NCBI GenBank assembly: GCA_027020915.1
Contig: JALUVF010000084.1
Location: forward strand, 1 to 44,794
DNA: 44,794 nt
Direction: 5' to 3'
Source: a bacterium
GTDB lineage: Bacteria; Thermosulfidibacterota; Thermosulfidibacteria; Thermosulfidibacterales; B14-G1
In this document: piece by piece, positions 33,605-41,783 of the stretch
Numbering within the stretch: position 1 is the stretch's first letter
How the letters are laid out: the number at the start of each line of letters is the position of its first letter
Notes under the pieces: generated by a model
Told to the model about the DNA's origin: nothing
What the model saw: only the letters and a program-made list of their open reading frames with translations
Databases searched by the model: none
Made by a program: the position numbers and the translations under genes

Positions 33605-35516
33605 CGTTTTTGTCCTGGGCTTGTTCCTTCTGTATCTGGGGTGTGCCCCGGCCCCTCCCAAGAGGAGGGTGATCAAGCGATGCGTGGACTGCCACAAAGA
33701 CATGCTCACCAGGTTTTCTACGGGAAACGTTCACAGCCCCATCAAAAAGGGAAACTGCGAAGCCTGTCACCGACCCCATGGTTTGATCGGAGGTGTGTAC
33801 TTGAGGGGGCACGTTCCCCAGCTCTGTTTCCGGTGTCACGGGAGTGTGGGCCGGGAGATGAAGAGACCTTATGTCCACTCCCCCGTGAAGGAGGGCAGGT
33901 GCAACGACTGCCATGACTATCACAATTCTCCCAACCCCCATCTTTTGAAGGCCCCGGGGGAGGGGCTCTGCTTCAGGTGCCACAAAAGGGCGGGTTTCAC
34001 CAGGAAGTATATCCATTCTCCTGTGAAGCAGGGGTGTGGTACATGCCACCTCTCCCATGCTTCGGACAACCCCTCTCTCCTCAAGAAGCCTCAGGGAGAG
34101 TTGTGTCTATCGTGTCACGACGTGAAGAAGGGCTCCTTCGTAAAAGCCCACTTCGGCTACGCGGTGACAGGTAGATGTACCCTCTGTCACAATCCCCACT
34201 CTTCCGACGCCAGGGCCCTCTTGAAAAAGGTTGTCCATCCTCCCATGGAAGAGGGGGAGTGCCAGGCCTGCCATCTGTCACCCTCTTCCAAGACGCCTTT
34301 CGTGCTGAAGGGCAGTGAACAGGACCTCTGTTACTCCTGCCATGAAGATGTGCAGGAGGAGGCTGCCCGGAAGGGCGCTCACCTGCCTCTCTCCAAGGGA
34401 AAGTGTTTGAAGTGTCACTCCCCCCATGCCAGTGCTTTCCAGGGAATGGTCAAGGAATCTCCCCGGTCTCTGTGCTGGAAGTGCCACACCGAAGGGAAGG
34501 GCAAAGGGGCCAGGACGGTCCATCCTCCCGCCAAGAAGGGTGAGTGTCTCTCCTGTCATGAGTCTCACTTTTCCAGGCTCTCTCCCCTCTTGAAGGAGAC
34601 CAGGGAGAGACTGTGTTTTCGGTGCCATGAAAAGGGGGGATTTTCTCCCAGCCATCCTCCGGCCTTCAAGGGGGATTGCCTCAAGTGCCACGCTGCTCAC
34701 CAGTCCAGGTTCAAAGGTCTGCTTGGGAAACAGGAGGGCAAGGTCTGTGTTTCCTGCCACACAGAGGCGGGAAAGGAGATGGGCAGGTTCAGCATCCATT
34801 CACCCTTTGCCAAGGGGAGGTGTTCGGAGTGCCACAATCCCCACGGCAACCACCGGAAAGCTTTACTGGTGAGACCGCCCCAAGAGTTGTGCTGGAAGTG
34901 CCACGGCAAGATGAAGAACCTGCCGAAAGGGGCCGAGCCCCATCCTCCTTTCCAGGAAGGGGATTGCATGGCCTGTCACGGTCCCCACTCTGGCGATGAG
35001 CCGTTTCTGCTGAAGGCCAAGACGGGAAAGGTGTGTTTCACTTGTCATGAAGACATGGAGGGGGTGGTCTCCTTTGCCAGGTTTCCCCATGAGCCTGTTG
35101 AGCTCCTCAACTGCACCCGGTGCCACGATCCCCATGCCTCCACCCACCAGGCCTTCCTGATAAAGAAGATCCCCCTGCTTTGCCTCACCTGCCATAGGGA
35201 CGTGGCCAAGTACTGGGAGAAGGGAGTAGCCCACCCTCCCGCTGAGAAAGAGAGGGGGTGTCTCCGGTGCCATGATCCTCACGGATCTTCCAATAAAGGG
35301 ATGCTCGTTGAAGGCCAGGGGACATTGTGTGCTCAATGCCACGAGGAGGGAAGCAAGGCCTTTCTCGAGAAACACAGTGGTATTCGCCCTTCTCGGGGAG
35401 GTTGCCTGAAGTGCCACGATCCCCACGGGGGGCTGGACAAGCGGCTCCTCCTCCCCGTGGAACACGTGCCCTTTGAGAAGGGACAGTGCAAGGCCTGTCA
35501 CATAGGGGGTGCCTAA
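33567..35516 (+). CDS. 26-heme c-type cytochrome lipoprotein
   Basis: A 649-aa protein with a lipobox (LLYLGC-AP) and 26 CXXCH motifs (CVDCH first, CKACH last). They fall into about thirteen repeats of the doubled-CXXCH kind: HSPV-K-G-x-C-x2-CH-x-PH, a short spacer with LL-K, then L-C-x2-CH. Each repeat is about 45-50 residues with two hemes. Such proteins make long heme wires in the periplasm or across the outer membrane. Start ATG 33567 or 33582. It overlaps the isomerase gene at its start and meets the 16-heme gene at TAATG. I know no named homologue with exactly this count. Confidence 0.88.
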   Translation: MKRGRMTIRRLLSVFVLGLFLLYLGCAPAPPKRRVIKRCVDCHKDMLTRFSTGNVHSPIKKGNCEACHRPHGLIGGVYLRGHVPQLCFRCHGSVGREMKRPYVHSPVKEGRCNDCHDYHNSPNPHLLKAPGEGLCFRCHKRAGFTRKYIHSPVKQGCGTCHLSHASDNPSLLKKPQGELCLSCHDVKKGSFVKAHFGYAVTGRCTLCHNPHSSDARALLKKVVHPPMEEGECQACHLSPSSKTPFVLKGSEQDLCYSCHEDVQEEAARKGAHLPLSKGKCLKCHSPHASAFQGMVKESPRSLCWKCHTEGKGKGARTVHPPAKKGECLSCHESHFSRLSPLLKETRERLCFRCHEKGGFSPSHPPAFKGDCLKCHAAHQSRFKGLLGKQEGKVCVSCHTEAGKEMGRFSIHSPFAKGRCSECHNPHGNHRKALLVRPPQELCWKCHGKMKNLPKGAEPHPPFQEGDCMACHGPHSGDEPFLLKAKTGKVCFTCHEDMEGVVSFARFPHEPVELLNCTRCHDPHASTHQAFLIKKIPLLCLTCHRDVAKYWEKGVAHPPAEKERGCLRCHDPHGSSNKGMLVEGQGTLCAQCHEEGSKAFLEKHSGIRPSRGGCLKCHDPHGGLDKRLLLPVEHVPFEKGQCKACHIGGA

Positions 35517-36685
35517 TGGGCTGGAGGCGGATCCTGTTGTGCGTGGTGTTCCTCTCCCTTCCCCTGGCGGCTTACGGTGGAACGGTCTCCTGTTTCAAAT
35601 GCCATAAAAGGGCGGCCTTCTTGAAGGCGGTGGTCCACAAACCGGTGAGAGGAGGGAAGTGTGCAGGCTGCCATTCGCCCCACGTGTCCCGTTTTAAAGG
35701 TCTCCTCAATCAGCCTGCTCCCAGGCTCTGTTATAGTTGTCACGCCAGGGAAAAGACCAGGTTCTCCCGGAAAGGGGTGCTTCATTCCCCGGTGAAGAAG
35801 GGGGAGTGCCTTGCCTGCCACGATCCCCATAGCTCTCCTTACAGGGGCCTTCTGAAGAAGGGGATACCAAGCCAGTGTCTCCAGTGTCATAAGGGTATGC
35901 CGAGGAAGTTTGCCCATACCCATGCTCCTTTCCAGAAGGGGGAGTGCCTTGCCTGCCACGATCCCCATGGCTCCTCGGACTATAGGCTTTTGAAGGGGGG
36001 CGATCCCGGCATATGCCTCAGGTGTCACAAGGATAGGCCCTCTCTCAGGAAGATGCATCTCGGATATGCCCTGAAAGAGATGAAATGCCTCTCCTGTCAC
36101 AATCCCCACGGCAGTTCCAGGAAGGCCCTGGTGAGGAACGTACTCCATGAACCCTTTGCCCAGAAGGAGTGCGGTGAGTGCCACAACCGGAAAGACAAGG
36201 GGCCCGGGCTCTGCTTCCAGTGCCACGATGATATGGAATCGGCCTTCTATACCAACCATAATCACCTCCTGGCGGGGGGAGTGAATCCCTGCGTCAGTTG
36301 CCACAGTCCCCACGCTTCCGATGGGAAAGGACTGCTGGTGGGCAGAGAGGGGGCCCTGTGTCAGAAGTGTCATGGCTATACCTATGGGAAGAAGGAGAAG
36401 GCCCTCTATGTGCACCCCAACTGGGATCGGTGTACCGACTGCCATAATCCCCACGGTTCCAGTAGACTGGCCATGCTCCACGAGTCGGAGGACAAGCTCT
36501 GCGCCAGGTGCCACGAGACCCAGGGGAAGTTCACCCATCCCGTGGGGGAGAAGGTTAAAGATCCACGAAACGGGCAGCCTATCACCTGCGTCACCTGTCA
36601 CGATCCCATGGGCACCATGTTCAAGTACAACCTGAAGAGGAGCGGCGAGAAAGACCTCTGTATCCAGTGCCACAAGAATTATTGA
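35516..36685 (+). CDS. 16-heme c-type cytochrome, exported
   Basis: A 389-aa protein with signal peptide (RRILLCVVFLSLPLAAYGG) and sixteen CXXCH motifs: CFKCH, CAGCH, CYSCH, CLACH, CLQCH, CLACH, CLRCH, CLSCH, CGECH, CFQCH, CVSCH, CQKCH, CTDCH, CARCH, CVTCH and CIQCH. It uses the same HSPVKKGECLACHDPHSS two-heme repeat as the 26-heme protein upstream, so they share ancestry. Having no lipobox it is likely soluble in the periplasm or part of a larger complex. ATG 35516 overlaps the upstream TAA by one base. Confidence 0.88.
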   Translation: MGWRRILLCVVFLSLPLAAYGGTVSCFKCHKRAAFLKAVVHKPVRGGKCAGCHSPHVSRFKGLLNQPAPRLCYSCHAREKTRFSRKGVLHSPVKKGECLACHDPHSSPYRGLLKKGIPSQCLQCHKGMPRKFAHTHAPFQKGECLACHDPHGSSDYRLLKGGDPGICLRCHKDRPSLRKMHLGYALKEMKCLSCHNPHGSSRKALVRNVLHEPFAQKECGECHNRKDKGPGLCFQCHDDMESAFYTNHNHLLAGGVNPCVSCHSPHASDGKGLLVGREGALCQKCHGYTYGKKEKALYVHPNWDRCTDCHNPHGSSRLAMLHESEDKLCARCHETQGKFTHPVGEKVKDPRNGQPITCVTCHDPMGTMFKYNLKRSGEKDLCIQCHKNY

Positions 36686-36698
36686 AGAGGGGTGAACA

Positions 36699-37583
36699 AT
36701 GACGCCAAGGCGGATGTCGAAATGGTTTGGGACAATCCTCTTCATCCTTGTGGTGCCCTCCATCTCCATGGGAGGAGCACCTTGGAAGTGGGTGATGGGT
36801 ATGGATAGAGACGGTGCGGGCGTCCACGTCAGGGAACCCACCAGTGTCTATTACGATGGAAGGGTGAAGAGGTACTACGTGGTGGACAGCGGAAACAACA
36901 GGCTCATCTCCTTTGATGACCAGGGTCGGTACGTGAGCCAGTTCGATGCGGGAGGGCAGTTGAAGGGCCCCTTTGCCATGGTGAAGGATGCCCGGGGTAA
37001 CCTGTGGGTGGTGGAGAAGGGGGTGAACAGTCTCACCTACATCGATTTGAAGAAAAAGGCCGTGGAGAGGCATACCCTGAGCCTGCCCAATGGGGAGACC
37101 GTGTTTCCAGACCGCTTGGCCATGGATTCCCAGGGAACCCTCTATCTCCTGGACAGGGGAAGCGGGAGGATACTGGCCCTGAATAAGGAACTCAAGGTGG
37201 TGAGGCAGTATGGTGCTCCCCCCGGAGGGCGTTTTTGCGACTTCAAACTGAAAGGGGATGGTTTGTGGGCTTTGGAGCCCTTGTCCAGGAAGGTTTATCA
37301 CTTTTCTCTGGGTGGCAAGCTCCTTGGCGAGACGGAATTGAAGGGTGGACTGGCCCTTCCCATCTCTCTGGAGGTGGGTTCTTCCGGTTTCATCTATGTT
37401 GTGGACAGACCCGTTGGGAGGGTGAAGGTTTTTGACTCCAGGGGCCGCTTCAAGTACGCCTTCCTGGAGAAGGGAGAGAGCAGGGGAAGGATCTACTATC
37501 CCTTCCAGCTTCTCTTCGACGATATGGGCAGGTTATGCGTGGTAGAGGAGGGCAACGGCAGGGTGGAGGTATTCAAGAGGTAG
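36699..37583 (+). CDS. NHL-repeat beta-propeller protein, exported
   Basis: A 294-aa protein with signal peptide (FGTILFILVVPSISMGG). About five to six blades follow (TSVYYDGRVKRYYVVDSGNNRLISFD, AMVKDARGNLWVVEKG, LAMDSQGTLYLLDRGSGRILAL, GSSGFIYVVDRPVGRVKVFDSRGRFKYAF, LLFDDMGRLCVVEEGNGRVEVF). It lies directly between the 16-heme cytochrome and the OmcS-like gene (3 nt to the latter), in the same operon. Possibly a binding platform for a cytochrome or its filament; function unknown. Second NHL protein in the window after 19245-20276. Confidence 0.85.
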   Translation: MTPRRMSKWFGTILFILVVPSISMGGAPWKWVMGMDRDGAGVHVREPTSVYYDGRVKRYYVVDSGNNRLISFDDQGRYVSQFDAGGQLKGPFAMVKDARGNLWVVEKGVNSLTYIDLKKKAVERHTLSLPNGETVFPDRLAMDSQGTLYLLDRGSGRILALNKELKVVRQYGAPPGGRFCDFKLKGDGLWALEPLSRKVYHFSLGGKLLGETELKGGLALPISLEVGSSGFIYVVDRPVGRVKVFDSRGRFKYAFLEKGESRGRIYYPFQLLFDDMGRLCVVEEGNGRVEVFKR

Positions 37584-37586
37584 GGC

Positions 37587-38639
37587 ATGGGCAGGCTCTG
37601 GCTCATATGGTTGATCGCGTCGGTGCTTTTGGTCTTCCCTCTGGAGGGATGGACCAGGGTGACGGGTCCATGCTCCAACTGTCACACCATGCACAACAGC
37701 CAGGGTGGGAGTGTTGTCAGTGCTGGTGGCCCTTACGAGGCCCTTTTGGTTAATGACTGTGTGGGTTGTCACAGTAATGCCTCAGGTGCTGATACTATAG
37801 TGGGTGGTACTCCCATAGTTTGGAATACCACTCCGCCCACTTATCCTCCTTCTGGTTCTTCAAGCACCAACACCCTGGCCGGGGGGAACTTCTACTGGGT
37901 GACCCAGAGTGGCGGGAATCCCAAGGGGCATAACGTGTCTGGAATTGCCAGTGCTGAAACCCGATTCTCCACCGTTCCTGGCTCAACTACCAGCTATTAT
38001 CAGGTCACCTGTGCAGGCACATCGGGGTGTCATGGAGACAGAAGCAAAAGTGACCAGTATGAGGCTATGTACGGGGCTCACCACGAGTTGGATTCCACCA
38101 TTGACGGAACCACCGTGGGTAGGAGCTTCAGGTTCCTGAACGGGATTCTGGGAAAGGAGGATGGGGATTGGGAGCAAAGCTTGAGCAGCTCCGATCATAA
38201 CCAGTACAAGGGAGTGGACAGGACCAGCGAGACTCAAGATGATACCTCCACAATCAGTCACCTTTGTGCAGAGTGCCACGGGGATTTCCACAACGGTAGC
38301 GGTAACCTGACACCCAGTGGAGGCACCTGGGGGTCTCCCTGGCTCAGACACCCCACGGACTACGACATGGGGAACACCCCCAGCGGTTCGGAGTACAGGC
38401 AGTACTATTACTCCGCTAAGGGGGATAATCTTTACAATCCCCTGGTGCCCGTGGCCAGTAGCGATGTTTCCAGTGTGGTTTCCACGGTGACTTTCAATAA
38501 TGATACCATAGTCATGTGCCTCTCCTGCCACAGGGCCCACGGATCTCCTTACGACAGCATCATGAGGTGGGACTATAAAGGGTGGCCTGGTAACGGTGGG
38601 ACCAATGGATGCGTTATTTGCCACACCTCCAAGGACTGA
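37587..38639 (+). CDS. OmcS-like extracellular cytochrome, 6 heme motifs (copy 5, plus strand)
   Basis: A 350-aa secreted cytochrome (signal LWLIWLIASVLLVFPLEGW). Six motifs: [23 protein letters not shown] (CX5CH, DNA 38010-38033), [19 protein letters not shown] and CVICH at the C-terminus. Landmarks GGNFYWV, PKGHN, GAHH, SFRFLN, DHNQYKG and WLRHPTD align it with the minus-strand copies, most closely with copy 1. It lacks the TC-AGTPNS-CGC cysteine set those copies share before the last heme. Being inside the assembly operon it may be the filament subunit that the operon evolved with. Confidence 0.87.
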   Translation: MGRLWLIWLIASVLLVFPLEGWTRVTGPCSNCHTMHNSQGGSVVSAGGPYEALLVNDCVGCHSNASGADTIVGGTPIVWNTTPPTYPPSGSSSTNTLAGGNFYWVTQSGGNPKGHNVSGIASAETRFSTVPGSTTSYYQVTCAGTSGCHGDRSKSDQYEAMYGAHHELDSTIDGTTVGRSFRFLNGILGKEDGDWEQSLSSSDHNQYKGVDRTSETQDDTSTISHLCAECHGDFHNGSGNLTPSGGTWGSPWLRHPTDYDMGNTPSGSEYRQYYYSAKGDNLYNPLVPVASSDVSSVVSTVTFNNDTIVMCLSCHRAHGSPYDSIMRWDYKGWPGNGGTNGCVICHTSKD

Positions 38640-38650
38640 GGAGAGAAGGG

Positions 38651-38992
38651 ATGGCCTTTGACACGAGTATCCTAGACAGGGCTTTAAGGGAGAAAAGGGA
38701 GAGGTGGGAGCGGGAGAGAAGAGAGGTTCTTGCCAGGGTGGTGGAGGCCCTGAAGGAGATAAGGGAGCGTTTCGGCATTCGGGAGGCCTATGTGGTGGGG
38801 TCTTTACTGGAGCCTGGGCGTTGGGCGGACTCTTCTGACGTGGACGTGGCTGTGGCAGGGGCTTCCAGGTACGTGCTGGACATCATGGGCGTCCTGGAGG
38901 AGGCCACTGGCAGGGATGTGGATGTCATAGACCTGGACAGGCACCCTAGGGCTGGTTCCATAAAGGCCAGGGGGGAGAAGGTTTATGGTTGA
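38651..38992 (+). CDS. MNT-type nucleotidyltransferase domain protein
   Basis: A 113-aa protein with the minimal nucleotidyltransferase signature GSLLEPGRWADSSDVDVAVAG (Gly-Ser, then Asp-x-Asp) and a third acidic strand DVDVIDLD. Such proteins are usually MntA-type antitoxins paired with a HEPN toxin (AMPylation of the partner), or orphan NTases. No HEPN gene follows; instead a 34-aa ORF overlaps its end. It sits between two cytochrome genes of one operon. ATG 38651 has GAGAGAAGGG upstream; the frame to 38609 is shadow of the cytochrome gene. Confidence 0.75.
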   Translation: MAFDTSILDRALREKRERWERERREVLARVVEALKEIRERFGIREAYVVGSLLEPGRWADSSDVDVAVAGASRYVLDIMGVLEEATGRDVDVIDLDRHPRAGSIKARGEKVYG

Positions 38993-39089
38993 GGGGAGGA
39001 TGGCCCTATTTGGAAGAGTGGAGCTGGAGGACAGGTTTGAGGAGGGTCTTAGCAACTTTTTGAGGCTCCTTGGGGATGATGAACAATGA
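38985..39089 (+). CDS. Small ORF, 34 aa, unknown
   Basis: An ORF starting at ATG 38985 inside the end of the nucleotidyltransferase gene and ending on the start of the 8-heme gene (overlap ATGA at 39086-39089). GGGGAGAAGG lies upstream at a fair distance. The product is acidic and amphipathic (FGRVELEDRFEEGLSNFLRLLG) with no motif I recognise. Tight overlap on both sides suggests real translation, if only for coupling; a chance ORF cannot be excluded. Confidence 0.45.
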   Translation: MVEGRMALFGRVELEDRFEEGLSNFLRLLGDDEQ

Positions 39090-40363
39090 GAGTTGTAGCC
39101 TGGATGGTGGCTTTTGTTCTTTTGGCCGTGGCGCCTGGCCCTGCCCTTGCCGCTAGCTATACCTCTTCGGCCCACGGGGATTCCAGTTACGGGGTGAGCA
39201 GGTCCTCTATGTCCGGGTACTCCACGGGAAACTGTGCCCACTGCCACGAGATTCACGCCAGCGTGGGGGGAGTCACTTCCACTCCTTATCCATACGCCCT
39301 CTTTTACTCCAACTACGTCTCCCAGACGGACATGGTATGTCTCCAGTGCCATGATAACACTACCACCGTCTCTTCAAGGGCTATCACCAACAGGAGTTAC
39401 AGCTACAGGGCCGGGGGGTGGACAGGGGATACCATAAGCAGCGTGAAGAGCTCCTTCGATACCAGTGTACAGAAGTCCGCTCATAATCTCAGCGATATCC
39501 TTTCTTTTATCCAGACTCAGAGCTGGGGGTTTAATTCTTCTTCCACTCCCTGCATTGCCTGTCATAACCCCCACTACGCCCAGGGGGATCCTTTCAATGC
39601 TCCCAATTCTCCCAAGACTTCATCCACCAGGGGCTGGCTTCTCACCAGGCCCAGCAAGCATGGAAGTACGAACCCTTCGGACTTTCTCTGGGGCGATGAG
39701 TCCGGGGAGAAGATGAGCGACTACGTGGGGAGTCTCACCTATCAGGCTCCCTACAGGTACGGCTCCACTTCTACCTATGAGCCTGACGGTTCTAGTTCTA
39801 CCACTACCAACGGTTCCAACTTGGCTGACATGAACACCTTCTGCCTGGATTGCCATTCCTCCGATATGAGTTCCTACGGCCTGAATAACACCCCCATAGA
39901 TTGGAGTACGTCGGGGGACAAGCACGGCTTGGCCGGAGCCGATGGAGGGATCGACATAAAGGCTCCTTATAGCGGTTCTAATTATGGTGCCTACGTCCTC
40001 GCCTGTACCGACTGCCACGAACCCCATGGCTCGCCCAACATCATGCTCATCAGGCAGGAAGTGAACGGTGACTATCTTAAGGATAGCAGTGGCAATCTGG
40101 TCCACATCACCAATTACGGGTCCAGTACCAATGTCTCTAACCAGCTGGGGTATCTCTGTCGCAGGTGTCACATAGACGACGCGGATTATTATGGCAACCC
40201 AAGCTATCAAAACAGGTGGGAGTATGTGCATCATTATGCTCCCGATCACCCGTATACACGGCGGCAATGTGGTGCGTGCCACTACTCATGGCCAATAAAC
40301 TGCACCGATTGCCACTACCACGGGGCGGTGGATCCCAAAGGGACCGGGAGGAAGACGTTCTGA
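39086..40363 (+). CDS. 8-heme c-type cytochrome, extracellular type
   Basis: A 425-aa protein with signal peptide (WMVAFVLLAVAPGPALA) and eight CXXCH motifs: CAHCH-EIHAS, CLQCH, CIACH-NPHYA, CLDCH, CTDCH-EPHGS, CRRCH, CGACH and CTDCH. Long Ser/Thr/Tyr/Gly/Asn-rich spacers separate the first five; the last three are close together near a His-rich C-terminus (YVHHYAPDHPYTRRQCGACHYSW). It is not an OmcS paralogue. Spacers of this kind are usual for secreted surface cytochromes. The following gene starts on its stop codon. Confidence 0.85.
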   Translation: MRVVAWMVAFVLLAVAPGPALAASYTSSAHGDSSYGVSRSSMSGYSTGNCAHCHEIHASVGGVTSTPYPYALFYSNYVSQTDMVCLQCHDNTTTVSSRAITNRSYSYRAGGWTGDTISSVKSSFDTSVQKSAHNLSDILSFIQTQSWGFNSSSTPCIACHNPHYAQGDPFNAPNSPKTSSTRGWLLTRPSKHGSTNPSDFLWGDESGEKMSDYVGSLTYQAPYRYGSTSTYEPDGSSSTTTNGSNLADMNTFCLDCHSSDMSSYGLNNTPIDWSTSGDKHGLAGADGGIDIKAPYSGSNYGAYVLACTDCHEPHGSPNIMLIRQEVNGDYLKDSSGNLVHITNYGSSTNVSNQLGYLCRRCHIDDADYYGNPSYQNRWEYVHHYAPDHPYTRRQCGACHYSWPINCTDCHYHGAVDPKGTGRKTF

Positions 40364-41739
40364 TGTTGCGGATACCCCGTGTGCCGTTTTCTGTTTTGCT
40401 GGCGGTGTGTCTCTTCTCTTCCCTGGCCTTTGCCAGGGAAGCCAGGATTTCCGTCTATCTTTCCCTCAAGGAGCCTGCCCTTTCCCGCCTGTGGTTCCAG
40501 ATTGAAGACGTCTCCGTCTCCCAGAACGGCCAGGACTGGGAGAACCTGATAGAGAGGCCCCTGGAGGTGGATTCCTCCAGGGTGGGCAGGGGGCAGATGT
40601 TCCTGGGTATCTTCCAGGTGCCCCGGGGTACCTACACCCGTCTGAAGCTCACCCTGGGAAAGGCTGCTTTGAAAAAGGAGGGAAAGCTGGTCCTTCTCTC
40701 TCTGGCCCAGAGGGAGGTGGAATTTAGGATTTCTCCTCCCCTCAACCTCAGGGAGGGCGACAGCACCTGTCTCTTTATCCAGTGGGACGTGGAGGGGTCG
40801 GTTAGGGCTGGGTTCTCTTTTGAGCCTTCCATCCGCGTCCGGGCCCAGGCCATTCCCTTGAGGGGGGAGCTTCTCTATGTCACCTGCGACGATATAGACA
40901 CCCTCTATGTCATCAGGGCCGACAGGAACTGGGTGGTGGGCTCCCTGGGCATGGGTGATGCCCCCAAGGGTTTGAGGATAGACAGGGAACACAACAGGCT
41001 CTATGTGGTGGATTCGGGCAGCAGGGACATAAAAGTGGTGGAGCTCTCCACCAACAGGGTGGTAGACACCATCATGCTGCCCTTCGTCCTGGAGCCCACC
41101 TTCATAGAGCTATCCCCCGGGGGAGACAAAGGGTATGTGACCGACAGAAGGGCCAACTACCTTCTAAAGGTGGACCTGGCTTCGGGCTCGGTGGAGAGCC
41201 AAACCGAGCTGGGCCATGGCCTTTACTTCCCCTTATACGTGGCGGATCAGGGGGTTCTGGCTGTCTCCTCTTCCTTGTCCCAGGCGGTGTATCTTGTGGA
41301 CCCTGTAGACTTGAGGGTGAGGGGAGAGATCAGGACGGGGGACGGCCCTGAGGGGCTCCTGGCCTATCAGGGGTACCTATACATAGCCAACAGGGGATCC
41401 AATACGGTGACGGTGTACAGTTTCAGCAACGGAAACGTGTTGGGTCAGCTCAACGTTGGCCTTCAGCCCCGCCGCCTGGCGGAGAACAATGGCAAGATAT
41501 ACCTGGGTAACTACGGGGATGGTAGCCTCTCCCTCCTCTTGCCCGGCCGCCTGGTGGTCATGAGGCGCATCGCCGTTGGGGGGTCCCCTTTCGCTCTGGC
41601 GGTGTGTGAGAGGCGCCGTTGGCTCTACGTGCTGGACAGAAAAGGCAAAAAGGTGAGGGTGGTGGGCCTCACTTCCGAGAGGCCTGTGGCTGCCATACCC
41701 CTGGGAGGCTCTCCTTTCTCGGCCCAGGTCCTGGAGTGA
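40363..41739 (+). CDS. DUF4382-like domain plus YVTN-type beta-propeller, exported
   Basis: A 458-aa protein with signal peptide (VLLAVCLFSSLAFA). An N-terminal beta-sandwich at about residues 25-165 resembles DUF4382 (LWFQIEDVSVSQNGQDW, VPRGTYTRLKLTLGKA). A seven-bladed-type propeller follows (RIDREHNRLYVVDSGSRDIKVVEL, GDKGYVTDRRANYLLKVDL, YQGYLYIANRGSNTVTVYSF, ENNGKIYLGNYGDGSLSLL, RRWLYVLDRKGKKVRVV). It is the third extracytoplasmic propeller near cytochromes in this window and the last gene of the operon; 44 nt separate it from the converging HD-GYP gene, with no clear terminator. Confidence 0.78.
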   Translation: MLRIPRVPFSVLLAVCLFSSLAFAREARISVYLSLKEPALSRLWFQIEDVSVSQNGQDWENLIERPLEVDSSRVGRGQMFLGIFQVPRGTYTRLKLTLGKAALKKEGKLVLLSLAQREVEFRISPPLNLREGDSTCLFIQWDVEGSVRAGFSFEPSIRVRAQAIPLRGELLYVTCDDIDTLYVIRADRNWVVGSLGMGDAPKGLRIDREHNRLYVVDSGSRDIKVVELSTNRVVDTIMLPFVLEPTFIELSPGGDKGYVTDRRANYLLKVDLASGSVESQTELGHGLYFPLYVADQGVLAVSSSLSQAVYLVDPVDLRVRGEIRTGDGPEGLLAYQGYLYIANRGSNTVTVYSFSNGNVLGQLNVGLQPRRLAENNGKIYLGNYGDGSLSLLLPGRLVVMRRIAVGGSPFALAVCERRRWLYVLDRKGKKVRVVGLTSERPVAAIPLGGSPFSAQVLE

Positions 41740-41783
41740 GGAGGACGGGGTTGGGGGACGCGGATCTTTTTGGGCCCGGGGTG

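Noticed and set aside
33650-36680. CRISPR-like or tandem DNA repeat
   Set aside because: The periodic similarity is the coding repeat of two-heme units; spacers are coding and in frame, and unit sequences diverge.
35513-36841. Minus-strand ORF opposite the 16-heme gene
   Set aside because: Arises from the periodic heme codons read backwards (no CXXCH, no signal peptide).
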